Below, in pieces: positions 44,248-54,657 of a DNA stretch of 64,000 bases. Where the stretch lies: positions 15,016,501-15,080,500 of the forward strand of contig OZ059896.1 of NCBI GenBank assembly GCA_964057225.1, written 5' to 3'. Source of the stretch: Auanema rhodensis (Eukaryota; Nematoda; Chromadorea; Rhabditida; Rhabditidae). Numbering within the stretch: position 1 is the stretch's first letter; each line of letters starts with the position of its first letter. A program made the translations under genes and the position numbers. The notes beneath the pieces are model-generated. The model made no database searches and had not been told where the DNA came from. It saw only the letters and a list, made by a program, of their open reading frames with translations.

Positions 44248-45101
44248 AGTAGAGAGCCGTGCAAAATTTACTAACCACGCCCCCAAACAGCTGTCAAAAA
44301 CATACTTTTGGGGGCGTCAGCTGCTAAAAACATACTTTTGGGGCGCGTCAGCTGTCAAAAACATATTTTTGAGCGTCAGCTGTTAAAATCATATTTTGGG
44401 ATCATGGTTCATGGATTTTCCTTTTTTAACTTTAAAAATCATGATTTAAAGCATGATTTTTTTTTTTTTTTTAAATCTAATTTTAAATTTGTTTATTCAA
44501 ATGTATGTATATAGTTTTTAATTATTTTTAAATATATTAAGTGAAAATAAAAATTATAAATTTTAAATATTTAAATATTTAAATATGTAAATTTGTTTTT
44601 TAAATTTTATTTATTTATTAAATTTATTAATAATGTTTGTTTACTTATTTTGTTTATTTTTTATTGTATTGTGTTTGTAATATTTTATTTGTATTTTTAA
44701 AGATCAATAAAATTTTTGCATGTAGATAATTTTGTTCACCGTACTTGTTACGGGTAGTTCAATGGAACACATATCGAAGGTTAATTCGATAAGAACGATA
44801 TGAAATACAAAATTCAATGGAACACATATCGAAGGTTAATTCGATAAGAACGATATGAAATACCAAAATTTAATGGAACACATATCGAAAGTTAATTCGA
44901 TAAGAACGACATTAAATTATTAATTTTTGAAATTACAAATTGTTATTAATTATATTTATTCTAACAAGTAAAGGTTTCAAATTATAATAAAAGATTAGTT
45001 TTAAACTTTATTTTACTAATATAACAATACAATAACTAAATAGAGCACACATTGAAGGTAAATACAATAAGATTAACAAACAGTTGCGCTGACCTCAATG
45101 A
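44248..45101 (+). repeat. Polinton left terminal inverted repeat
   Basis: Pairs with 58866-59889. The outer 150 bp hold tandem CAGCTG-containing repeats of about 30 bp separated by aaaacatacttttggggg. An AT-rich stretch follows, then three direct repeats of about 50 bp (44760-44930) containing ATATCGAAGGTTAATTCGAT. The pairing ends near GCGCTGACCTCAA. No gene is seen here or in 45102-45305. Confidence 0.9.
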
Positions 45102-45305
45102 AACGCATAAAGTTAATTTAATAAGAACTAATAACAAAAATTAATCCGACGGGGACAATAAAAACAGATGTATTCAATAAGCTTATTTATTTTAAAGTTT
45201 ATCGCAACTGCTAGTTTTGACAGCTGTACCCAAATCCATGTTACATAACAAATTACAATGCCAACAGCAATGTGTAGACTGATGTATTCATTATATCAAG
45301 GTACA

Positions 45306-48300
45306 ATGGCTGCTAATAGGTTGTGTCTTTTTGATTATTTGTTTGTAAACTTTTTCTTTTTTCAGTTATAAACGTTTATGTGAAGAGCTAGGATTTGATT
45401 ATGAAGAGATTAATCAGCTCAGGTAATTTCACACAATTTTGAATCTTTATATATATTTTGCTTTTAGTAAACGTATAAAGTTTACCGAGGCTGGTGGGAT
45501 CGAGCTCTGTGAGCCCACATCACCCACTTTTAACAGTGGGCCCTCATCATCAAGGGTTATTGAAGTAATAACCTTGGATGACAGTGATGAGTAAGCGATA
45601 TTAAAAATTATAACATTTAGTTTTTTTTTTTTCTTTTTAAGAGAATGGGATCCCGCTACCCCATCAACCAGTGGAGGGCAAGTCGGATATGGAGCGACAT
45701 TCAACGATGTCTGTAAAATAGAGGTGCGATCTTTTATTTACATATTATTTCATAATATATCTTTTGAAACATGAAATTTTCTCTTGCTCCAGTTGCATAT
45801 TTTGAAAACATTTTGAAATTTATTTCTCTTTTTCAATTGCATTCATAAAACTCTCTCTCTCTCATCTTTACATTTCATCTCAATCTATATCTTTTATCAA
45901 ACAAATTGCAAGTATTTTGAAACTTATATATTCATTCTTTTGAACAGCATATCTTTTATCAAACAAATTGCAAGTATTTTGAAACTTATATATTCATTCT
46001 TTTGAACAGCATTCATTTTAAAATCTTTACATTTCATCTCACTATATATCTTTCTTTCAACCAATTTTGAATTCTTACAAATTATAAATATTTCAAACAT
46101 TTTGAACTAGTAAAATAATAAAACACCATCTTGACCTTTTCATTTATTTTTAAACATTAACAAATGTTTATAAAAGAAAAAACTTTATATTTAAAAATCA
46201 AATGCCATTTATTTTTAATAAAAGAATATAAAAATAATTTAAAGAAAAGTAAATTTATTAAAAGTTATAAACAAACATTATTTATATTTAAACTAAATAT
46301 CTAAACTAAATAACCATTATAAAAAGTGTGTATTATAGTGGTCACACCGACGCATAAAACGCACTGGTCGGTTTACCAACGTGGTCGTTAGATCGCTCAC
46401 GTTCCCACATTTGGAAAACATTAATGAGCCAATGCATGTTGTCATGCCGCGGCTATTTAATGAGTTCCTTGATCGGTGCCTTGCTGAAAGTGGTGTGCCA
46501 GATAAACAAAAAGCACTATTTTGTTTATCAATAGAGCACCCATCCTTTGAAAAGGGATCCATATTTATGGATTTCCGTAGAAGGGAGCATTTGGATGGCG
46601 TTGCCATCATGAATGCCATCAGCAAGGTACAGCAGTCAAAGCGAGAGGCTGTAATTAGCCAGGCAATGAATATTGAAATGTATGTGTTTGATGAGAGACC
46701 AGTGCAGCCAAGCCTGATGCCTGGTGAAGGTAGAGTTGGTTTCTATTTTGATGCCGAACTCAAAATACCTGGCACAATTGAGAACACTGACACTCATTGC
46801 CTGGCTAGAGCAGCAGTTGTGGGAATGTGGAAAGCCGATGAAGAGGCAGCAGAAGATGTTGTTGAAAAGCGGAGGATACAAAATCTTCGTCGCAACTACA
46901 TCTTGTTGCCAAATCAACCACATCATATCAATTTATTAAATAGGTGTGGTATTTCTGTACATTTACCAAATTATAATTTAAATCATTTAAATATTATTGC
47001 AAGTTGTAATACAGACTATAAGTTTGTAGTATACGCAAGGCCACCTGGACAGCGTATGTACGCTATTCAGCGTATCTTTAATGAAACGGCTAGCAAAGTG
47101 GTAACACTAGGCTACCGAAATAATCATTATGACTGTATTACAACTTGTAGTAGATCACAGATTTTTGATGGTATTATATGCCAACACTGTAAATTATCTT
47201 ACAAAACAGTGTTGCATAGATGTAAAGCCAAGTGTAAGAAATGCCACACCTTAAAATGTAATTCGATGGAAAATGTGGTTGAGAGTAGCATAAGATGTGA
47301 TAGTTGTAGAGTTTTGTTTAAAACTCGTCAATGCTTTGACAGGCATATTAGAAAAACATGTCGAATGTTTAAGGTAATTTAAAAAATATATATAAAATTT
47401 TACAAGACTAAATTCAGACATGTGAAAACTGTGATCATTATCACAGGGTGCGTGCTGATAGACCGCACAATTGCAATGAGAAATTTTGCAAAAAGTGTGG
47501 GCAAACAAAGCCTGAAGATCACTCTTGTTGTTGGGTACCACCTAACGACAAGAAGAAGGATCAGTTAAAAAAGAGGCAAGAGAAATACAAGGTTTGTATT
47601 TAACATCTTTACAAGTGTAATACTTACTTGTTTAAGATTATATTCTATGACTTTGAAACGGTTGTGTTAAAAAACGGTACAAATGTTCATGAATATGCAG
47701 ATGAACAATGGCCCAATATGGTTGTGTATAATAAATTTTGTGAAAGTTGTATAGATGCCAACTCATGTGAAAAATGCACAACCAAGGAGGGCCATTTTGG
47801 GTACCAACAAGGTGATAGTGAATGGTCTGTAACAGATCGTTTCCTTGATTGGTTACTCAACTCTGTTGAGAATGATAATGCAATTTTGATTGCGCATAAT
47901 GGTTCACGCTTTGACATACATTTCTTGGTGTCTAGGCTGATAAACCGTGGTATATATCCTGATCCAATTTTAAATGGGACCAAGATTATAAGCATGGTTG
48001 TCAAGCCTTTAAGAGGTCAAAAATTTAATCATTTATATTTTAAAGATAGTTATTTATTAGTGCCTTTACCCTTATCAGCGTTACCCAAGGCATTTGGTGT
48101 ACCTGATATGAGTAAAGGACAGTTTCCTTACCTCTATAATCACCCAATAAATTATGGCAAAGTGTTGCCATCTTTACCACCAAAACAGTACTATTGTACT
48201 GCTAGAATGAAAGCAGAAGACCTAGCTTCATTCGATATTTGGTATGAAGAGCGTAATCAAAGAGCGTTTGATTTTGATGAAGAGCTTTTGGAATATTGTA

Positions 48301-50565
48301 GGACAGATGTCCGTATTTTAACCAACTGTATGAAAGTTTACATGAAGTTGGCAACCGCCACCACTGGCTGGAACCCTGTCATACAATGTATGACATTTGC
48401 CAGTTTCTCTTTATTCCAGGCAAGTTTTTTAAAATACAAGCATTTTCAAAACTATTATATTACAGTTGAAAATGAATCATATTAAAGAGAACCAAGTGGG
48501 TATTCTGCCCGAGACTGGTTATTATGCCGGTCAAAAGCAGAGTATAATAGCCATAAAGTATATAAAATGGCTAGAACAAGGATTGGGGCGCCCATTAATG
48601 CATAAGCTTAATGGTGGCGAATTTGCAGTGAGAGTAGATGGCCATCGCTATCTACTCGATGCTTATGACCCCGTTGCCAATCATGGCTATGAGGTGAGTA
48701 ATTTGTGATAAATGTAAAAAATTCAAATTTTTGTAGATTAATGGTTGCATTTACCATGGTTGCCCCCAGTGCACCAACAAGAGCGCTATAGCACCAGGCA
48801 GAAATGGTGAAACAATGGAAGAGGTAATTGTGACTTTTTTAATCATTTTAAGTTTTAAAATTTAGGTTTATGATAAAACCATGAAAAGGCTTGAAGCAAT
48901 TCAAAGCCAAGGCATTAGTGTTACCACAGTGTGGGAGCACGAAATTAATGCTCAAATTTCGGCCAATGAAGAAATGGCGAAATTTATGCGTGAAACAAAT
49001 GTTGTTACACGCTTGGCACCTAGAGATGCCTTTACCGGTGGCCGCACCCAGACATATAAGCTTTTGGCACAAGCTTCGGATAGATACTCGCTCGAGTATG
49101 TGGACTTTTGTTCACTATATCCATATGTCACCGCTTTTGATGCCTATTACCCTGTAGGTAATCCCAAAGTTATTACTGAGGGTTTCAAAAGCTTTGAGAC
49201 ATGTTGCCCATACAAGGGGCTAGTAAAATGTGACGTGCTTGCACCCACAAATTTGCTGTACCCTGTATTAGGCACACGTATTGGCGGTAAACTAATTTTT
49301 ACAAACTGCCGCACTTGTGCAGTCAAAAGTAAAAATGTAGCATGTGAGCACCAGAATGATGTAAATGCTAGAAAGCTGCATCTAACTGTGACACATGTTG
49401 AGCTCGAGTGTGCCATACAACGTGGCTATAAAGTGCTTCATGTGCATGAGGTGTGGCACTGGGAAGAATGGCAACAAGGCGGCCTGTTTAAAGAATTTGT
49501 ACAAAAGTACATAAAAATTAAACAAGAGGCGTCGGGCTGGCCAAAGCCAAACATGACAGAGGAAGAAAAGGTATGTTTTAATAAAAGTATTACATTAAAT
49601 AGAATTTTACAGGTAATATATCTCCAAGAGCACGAGGAGAACACTGGTGTTGCTCTGGAGAGCAATAAAATTGAGAAGAATGCTGCCATGCGTAGCATTG
49701 CCAAACTGCAGCTAAATAGGTTTGTAAACTTTTTAAAACAATACATTACAAATTTGCTTATAGTGTCTGGGGTAAAATGGGTCAAAGACCAGATAAAGCC
49801 CAAACCAAGATTATTGGTGTTGAGGACCCAGAAATTGGTAGGATCATTACTGATCCTGCAAGGGAACTCACTGGGTTCAAAATTGTGGATAATGTTGCGT
49901 ACTGCACAACAGTACCAGAGGATTCACATTTGGCACCACCGCCTTTTACAAATGTAGCTATTGCGGCCTATACAACCGCTCATGCAAGGCTACTATTGTA
50001 TAAGGCAATGGAGAAAATTGGAAAGAATTTGGTGTATACAGGTAATTTTATACTTTGTATTCAATTTAAACTTACATTATTTAGACACGGATTCTCTAAT
50101 TTATCAAAGGTGCCTGGATGAGCCAGATCCAATTGAGGATATGAAGGGTGAATGGTTAGGTAAACTAACCTCTGAAATACCCGATGGTTGGTCAATGACC
50201 AAGTTTGTGTCACCAGCAGCAAAAGTTTATAGTTATAAACTTGTAAATGCAGCTGGTGATGTGAAATATGTAACAAAGGCAAAGGGAGTGGTAAGTACGA
50301 GCTTTGACTTTTCAAATAATTTTATAATTTTCAGACGTTGGACCACACGGCAGCGTCAGTGGTAAACTTTGAAAGTATGGAGCGACTGGTTCGCGGTCTC
50401 GTTATGGATGGAGAGAAATTGGTTTTAAAAACCAATACAACCTTGTTAAAGAGGCAACTCGGTGCCATATCCACAATGGATATGACAAAAAGTACTAGAG
50501 TCGTAATGGATAAACTTTGTTATCTACAAGATTATAGTACTTTACCCTACGGTTATTGTGAATAA
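45306..50565 (+). CDS. PolB: Polinton protein-primed DNA polymerase B
   Basis: Family B polymerase that would replicate the element by protein priming. I reconstruct 14 exons: 45306-45319, 45366-45422, 45468-45590, 45642-45723, 46339-47373, 47418-47591, 47637-48419, 48466-48693, 48737-48823, 48866-49570, 49613-49719, 49764-50041, 50085-50290, 50335-50565. All phases join, giving about 1369 residues with no stop. Exonuclease motifs are FYDFET, AHNGSRFD and EYCRTDVRIL; palm motif A is YVDFCSLYPYV, motif B LNSVWGKMGQR, motif C YTDTDSLIY, then TKAKG. The C-terminus TLPYGY is typical of Polintons. A Cys/His cluster precedes the exonuclease domain. The first exon (14 nt) is inferred from phase and ATG alone. 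Intron 7 is GC-AG. The 42-bp intron at 49571-49612 is in frame and could be retained. Confidence 0.9.
45887..46010. repeat. 62-bp tandem duplication in polymerase intron 4
   Basis: Two near-identical 62-bp copies (45887-45948 and 45949-46010) lie inside the 615-bp intron 45724-46338. The intron otherwise holds only AT-rich sequence. Confidence 0.85.
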
Positions 50566-50702
50566 TATATTTGAATTTATAAATTTTTATCTTGTATATA
50601 TTTGAATTTATAAAATTTTATCATTGTACATGTATTTATTTTTAAAAATAGTTGTATTAATAAATTTTATTCTTAAATCTTTTAAAGAATTTATTACATA
50701 CA

Positions 50703-52037
50703 TTACAAACTGGTATCAATATATGGAGCACGATTGTTGTCAATTGAAAGAATAGAGTCATACTCTGCATAAACAATTGCATATAAGCCCTCTTGCGGCG
50801 TTTGTTGACCAAATTCCAATTTCAAGGCTACATTACCTTGTCGTATAACATCAAATAACTCTGACGAATGCACAGTAGGAGAAATATCAAATACAAAAAA
50901 TGTGAAACCAGCTTTATACATTGCTGGTGTAATACCATTGGATGAATCTGTACGACCAAGTCCCAAACCTTCCAGCATGTCAATATATGCTGTGGCATAG
51001 GAAGATCGCCATTCTAAATTATAAGGACGGGTAGGTATTACCCTATTGTTGAGCGTCAAGTATATATTTTTCAAATCAAACGGTTTAAAGTTGAATGGCG
51101 AATGTTTAAAAGTACCATTATAAGCGTGTGCGCCAACAAGACCTACTACAACACGTTTTGGTGTGTGAGACGTGAATAATATATTATTAGGTGAATCCAA
51201 GCGGCCTCCTTCTATGAAATAAGAGCGCATTTTCACTGATGTCATGGGGTAGTGTATTCGATCCTTTGCGAGTTTATCTTCTATAGCCATAGCTAATCCA
51301 GCGTTTAGATCAAACTCTTGAATGAGCAAATGTACATCGCTGATATCTACTTTCAAATTTGGAAACTCCTCCTTTAATGTAGTATCCTTGTTTTCATTAT
51401 TCCAGCCTAGAGTGTCAATTAAAAAGTTATCACGGTTTGGATATGCAGTTAGCTCCATTTTTGAATAGTTTACAAACAGTCGCTCTTGATTAAATAGGTC
51501 GATACTGACGGGAGCAGCCATCTCACACAATATGCCATTTTTTACAAGCGCTTGACGCGTTCTAAATCCAGCACTGGATGCATTATCTATATATCTATCA
51601 GCATAATATCCTGATATGGCAAGTTTGCTCTCTTTAACATCGTTGCTATACATTAAAATATTCTCGATATATGTTTTATAGGCATGATTCACGGTAGAGT
51701 CATACACGCTAACATCGCCAATTTTCAAATGATACGAATGTATTAAACTGGCAGCAAATTGTTGACATGGTGCAAAAACAAGGTTGTCTGGTACTGGATC
51801 ACCGTTTGTGGTTACAATTTTAAATTTTACATTCAACCAACATCTTCTCAGATTGAGGAATGATTTGGAATTTTGAGCTATAACAAATTCCCATGGTCCT
51901 TGAGGAAGAAAAGTATTTTTCAAAGGGACTTGTACAGTACGAGTAGACTCTACACCTAATGCCGACGCAGGTATATCACCATAGTTGATATTAGGTAAAA
52001 GGGCTTGTGCTGATTTTGAATCTATCAATTTAGCCAT
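50703..52037 (-). CDS. MCP: Polinton major capsid protein (double jelly-roll)
   Basis: 444 residues, close to the usual size of Polinton major capsid proteins, which have an adenovirus/PRD1-type double jelly-roll fold and form the icosahedral shell. I recognise it by the conserved start with ESTRTVQVPLKN, the QGPWEFVI segment, the central LLIQEFDLNAG stretch, and its position head-to-tail behind the pVI-like gene. The start ATG (52037) abuts the upstream stop codon directly, which implies coupled or polycistronic expression on the minus strand. The polymerase gene converges on its 3' end, with only 137 bp of AT-rich sequence carrying poly(A)-like signals between them. The frame has no breaks. 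The fold is inferred from family resemblance. Confidence 0.85.
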   Translation of the reverse strand: MAKLIDSKSAQALLPNINYGDIPASALGVESTRTVQVPLKNTFLPQGPWEFVIAQNSKSFLNLRRCWLNVKFKIVTTNGDPVPDNLVFAPCQQFAASLIHSYHLKIGDVSVYDSTVNHAYKTYIENILMYSNDVKESKLAISGYYADRYIDNASSAGFRTRQALVKNGILCEMAAPVSIDLFNQERLFVNYSKMELTAYPNRDNFLIDTLGWNNENKDTTLKEEFPNLKVDISDVHLLIQEFDLNAGLAMAIEDKLAKDRIHYPMTSVKMRSYFIEGGRLDSPNNILFTSHTPKRVVVGLVGAHAYNGTFKHSPFNFKPFDLKNIYLTLNNRVIPTRPYNLEWRSSYATAYIDMLEGLGLGRTDSSNGITPAMYKAGFTFFVFDISPTVHSSELFDVIRQGNVALKLEFGQQTPQEGLYAIVYAEYDSILSIDNNRAPYIDTSL

Positions 52038-52490
52038 TTAAATGTGAAACGACCGCTCACGAGTGATGCACAACCGCTTATGAGGTTTTGTGGTTTTGCG
52101 TCGTCGCCGTTTGCCCAAGCCGGTAAGATCTCGTATAGCTTGTCGGCCGGCTGTTTTAAGAGTTTCCTTGATATTATCGCCTTTCAGCACCCCATCGACA
52201 ATTTCATTACCAGTTTTCAGCAACTGTCCGCCAAGAGGTGAATTTACAACTGGACTATTGCTTACAGCACTGGATAAGGCGTTTCTTCCGGCATTGATGA
52301 GATTTTGGGCTATAGGTGATTGAATGATGCGTGGTAGAAATGATGCCAAAGTTGCCAAAATACCACCCAAACCATGACCCCTCTGCATTCCACGTTGAAA
52401 CATCATTCCGCTAAATGGGGCGCCACCCATTTGTTGATTTAAAAGTGTTGTCCATTGAATAGAGTTGACATCCAAAAGGAGGTGCGGCAT
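52038..52490 (-). CDS. Small basic pVI-like virion protein
   Basis: 150 residues from ATG 52490 (MPHLLLDV). An in-frame GTG four codons earlier is less likely. A glycine-rich hydrophobic segment GHGLGGILATLASFLPRI is followed by an amphipathic stretch with GGQLLKTG and GDNIKETLKTAG, and a basic tail GKRRRRKTTKPHK. Polintons and adenoviruses carry comparable small proteins next to the major capsid gene that act inside the particle (membrane-active or core proteins). The gene is divergent from the protease gene, with starts about 50 bp apart, so they may share a promoter. The functional assignment is by context and composition. Confidence 0.6.
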   Translation of the reverse strand: MPHLLLDVNSIQWTTLLNQQMGGAPFSGMMFQRGMQRGHGLGGILATLASFLPRIIQSPIAQNLINAGRNALSSAVSNSPVVNSPLGGQLLKTGNEIVDGVLKGDNIKETLKTAGRQAIRDLTGLGKRRRRKTTKPHKRLCITRERSFHI

Positions 52491-52541
52491 ATCGAACCGC
52501 ACGCGCGCAATACAAAAGTTACACTAGATCATTCTACTAAA

Positions 52542-52997
52542 ATGTATTCGTCTGAAATAGTATCACTATTGCAATCTGTCCCCAGCACTCGGAAACTATT
52601 CCTCGGTGTATATAGCGCTGATACTCTACCCAAAACGCGTCGTAAAAACTTTGCACTTGTCGTAAATACTGACACACATGATAAGCCAGGCACACATTGG
52701 CAGGTCATCTTTGTCCGTAACAAGCAAGCCTATTTTTTCTGTAGCTTGGGATATAAAATGAACAAGTACATTCAAAATTATCTGGCCAAATATAAAAAGG
52801 TAAAAATTAATACTTGCAAACCACAACGTTTAATTGAATACACTTGTGGTGGCTATGTGGTATTTGTAATATTAATGTTGTCGGCTGGTAATTCATTTGA
52901 AAGCATTTGTTCATTTTTTAAACTATTGAAAAATGATGATGTCTTTATTAAAGCGTTTATGCATAAAGTATTCGACTATAAATTGGCTACTATATAA
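52542..52997 (+). CDS. PRO: Adenain-like cysteine protease
   Basis: 151 residues from ATG 52542; the frame is open upstream but overlaps the divergent gene. Members of this C5/Ulp1-like family mature capsid proteins. The catalytic His is in GTHWQVIF (H52), the nucleophile Cys in TCGGYVVF (C102), and the oxyanion-hole Gln lies seven residues earlier (Q95), as in adenovirus protease. The segment that normally supplies the acidic triad residue (FFDS-type) reads YFFCSLGYK, with Cys at position 67. Either the acid comes from elsewhere or activity is altered. It heads a plus-strand cluster with the next two small genes. Confidence 0.8.
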   Translation: MYSSEIVSLLQSVPSTRKLFLGVYSADTLPKTRRKNFALVVNTDTHDKPGTHWQVIFVRNKQAYFFCSLGYKMNKYIQNYLAKYKKVKINTCKPQRLIEYTCGGYVVFVILMLSAGNSFESICSFFKLLKNDDVFIKAFMHKVFDYKLATI

Positions 52998-53038
52998 GAA
53001 ATTTGTCATTAATAACCTGCTACATTACGTGGTCAGTT

Positions 53039-53209
53039 ATGAATATTCCTTGTCACTGTGAATTATGTGTCAAATACACGTTGGAGCAATCTAAACCAGC
53101 GCCTTTATACAGGAGAATGTTGAAATGTATTTCAGTGCCATTTATTAAAGGTATAGCATTGGGATTGGGCTTTTGTACAACACTAGTCATATTATTGCTC
53201 ATTATATAA
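53039..53209 (+). CDS. Small C-tail-anchored membrane protein
   Basis: 56 residues from ATG 53039. The start MNIPCHCELC carries a C-x-C-x2-C cluster. The C-terminus is one hydrophobic segment (GIALGLGFCTTLVILLLII), predicted as a single transmembrane helix with almost nothing after it. It lies 41 bp after the protease gene on the same strand. I do not recognise a family. A virion-membrane or host-membrane role is possible but not shown. Confidence 0.5.
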   Translation: MNIPCHCELCVKYTLEQSKPAPLYRRMLKCISVPFIKGIALGLGFCTTLVILLLII

Positions 53210-53250
53210 AAGTGGGTTGATTGCGTGTGGTCGTTTTTCATTTTCCTCTA

Positions 53251-53715
53251 ATGGAACTTTTATGTAACAAATATTGTGGTACATGCAAGGAAATATTTTC
53301 TTCAACCAAGCATTTTAGTGATCACGTTTTGAAAAGACATGCAGGGATTCAACCCATATGTAACAATTATATCAGCAATGCTGACTTTATTCAAAAATAT
53401 GGACATTTGGATGGTGTTCGTAGACGTTTGTGCCCTCATTGTAGTGAAACTTTTGGAACAAGATTCAATTGTGAGCGTCATATTCGGCGTATTCATAATA
53501 ATAATGGAACGAATGGTGAAGATGGTGATGGAAATGATACCAGCAAACCCTTTGAAAAAGCTGAGGAGTTTGTACATTCAACCCAATCAAAAAGATGCCG
53601 CAGCAATAGTGACGGAGAACATTCACAACACGAGCCGAGCGACAAACAAAACTGCCCTAAACTATCTTTTAAACCTTCGAAAATAAAAATGTGGTATTGT
53701 ATAACTGTTGAATAA
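53251..53715 (+). CDS. Two-finger C2H2 zinc-finger protein
   Basis: 154 residues from ATG 53251. Two classical fingers are visible: CGTCKEIF...HFSDHVLKRH (C-x2-C-x12-H-x4-H, about residues 10-32) and LCPHCSETF...CERHIRRIH (about 61-83). An acidic, Gly/Asn/Asp-rich linker (NGEDGDGNDTS) and a polar tail follow. It probably binds nucleic acid, for example for regulation or packaging. It converges on the minor capsid gene; the stop codons are 5 bp apart and the poly(A)-like AATAAA overlaps its end. Confidence 0.7.
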   Translation: MELLCNKYCGTCKEIFSSTKHFSDHVLKRHAGIQPICNNYISNADFIQKYGHLDGVRRRLCPHCSETFGTRFNCERHIRRIHNNNGTNGEDGDGNDTSKPFEKAEEFVHSTQSKRCRSNSDGEHSQHEPSDKQNCPKLSFKPSKIKMWYCITVE

Positions 53716-53720
53716 AACGT

Positions 53721-54578
53721 TTATTTCATATTTTTAACATGCAATGTAACAACTGTAGAACCATAATTAAATTGCATAGGACGACCAAATTCATCTAAAA
53801 TTTCAATACGTATGGTATCGAGTGTTTGTCTAGTGATTGGTACATAACGAATAGGATTAAATGTTTTGGCAATCATTTTACCAAATTCAGTAGGAGGTGG
53901 TACAGGCAAACATGCAAGTAAATTAGCTTTCACATTACCAAGAATGGAATATTCTACAATATCACAATATATATACATTGTATTAATGTTATTTGAAAAA
54001 TCAATGGGACGCCTGGCTATTATTGTATCGTTGATGTTTTTATTTTCAAAACCAAGAAAATATGCAAAATCATCACCAAGCGTTGCATTCATTAATAGTC
54101 GCTTGCTTGTTACAAACTCTATGCGCTGCAATGTTTTGTTAAACTGAAATGTGGCGTCTGCGAGCATTTCCTCCACTAGCTTAGCCTCAGCCTGGCGATT
54201 ATTATACCATTTTTTTACATCTTCATCTTTATCTATTAAACTTTTTATACGTGCTTCTTCCTCAGCTCCAAGAGGCTTTGTATTGTTGGCGATAAATGAT
54301 TCTCTTCCAGCATTGATTCCGCGTATTATTTCATCACCATTTGCATAGTTGCCTTTAGGCAAGTGTAGAATAAATTTTCTATTGGAAAAACGTAGTGTAT
54401 AAGATAAATCTTTTTGAACATTTAATATAGAACAAGGAAAAATGATGTCTGTCAGCCCAATGCAATATCTATTATTGCGTAGCCTTAGTGTTTCAGGTAA
54501 TCTGGTAAGAAACACTGATGATGTATTACTTTTTTCAGAGTCAACTGATGATGGAAGAGTAATGTAAAAATCATCCAT
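53721..54578 (-). CDS. mCP: Polinton minor capsid (penton-like) protein
   Basis: 285 residues starting MDDFYITLPSSVDSEKSN. The D-F-Y-(I/V)-T-L-P-S start with a following NTSSVFLTRLPETLRL and the GLTDIIFP segment is characteristic of the Polinton minor capsid protein. That protein has a single jelly-roll fold and is thought to form the fivefold vertices. The segment RIEILDEFGRPMQFNYGSTVV near the C-terminus also fits. A charged central insertion (about 99-140) looks helical. The gene is transcribed on the minus strand, divergent from the ATPase gene 79 bp away. The frame is unbroken. Confidence 0.85.
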   Translation of the reverse strand: MDDFYITLPSSVDSEKSNTSSVFLTRLPETLRLRNNRYCIGLTDIIFPCSILNVQKDLSYTLRFSNRKFILHLPKGNYANGDEIIRGINAGRESFIANNTKPLGAEEEARIKSLIDKDEDVKKWYNNRQAEAKLVEEMLADATFQFNKTLQRIEFVTSKRLLMNATLGDDFAYFLGFENKNINDTIIARRPIDFSNNINTMYIYCDIVEYSILGNVKANLLACLPVPPPTEFGKMIAKTFNPIRYVPITRQTLDTIRIEILDEFGRPMQFNYGSTVVTLHVKNMK

Positions 54579-54657
54579 GACAAACCACCACTTGATACGT
54601 GTACACTATTGCAAATGAAATCATTTGCATTTTAGGTACATTTACGAGTGGTTGATT

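Noticed and set aside
2654-44274. Long plus-strand reading frames (up to about 450 codons) encoding a repeated 54-residue peptide
   Set aside because: They are the antisense of tRNA genes. The 162-bp unit is a multiple of three, so one stop-free frame is propagated. The starts are TTG, and spacing changes of 1-3 bp end them.
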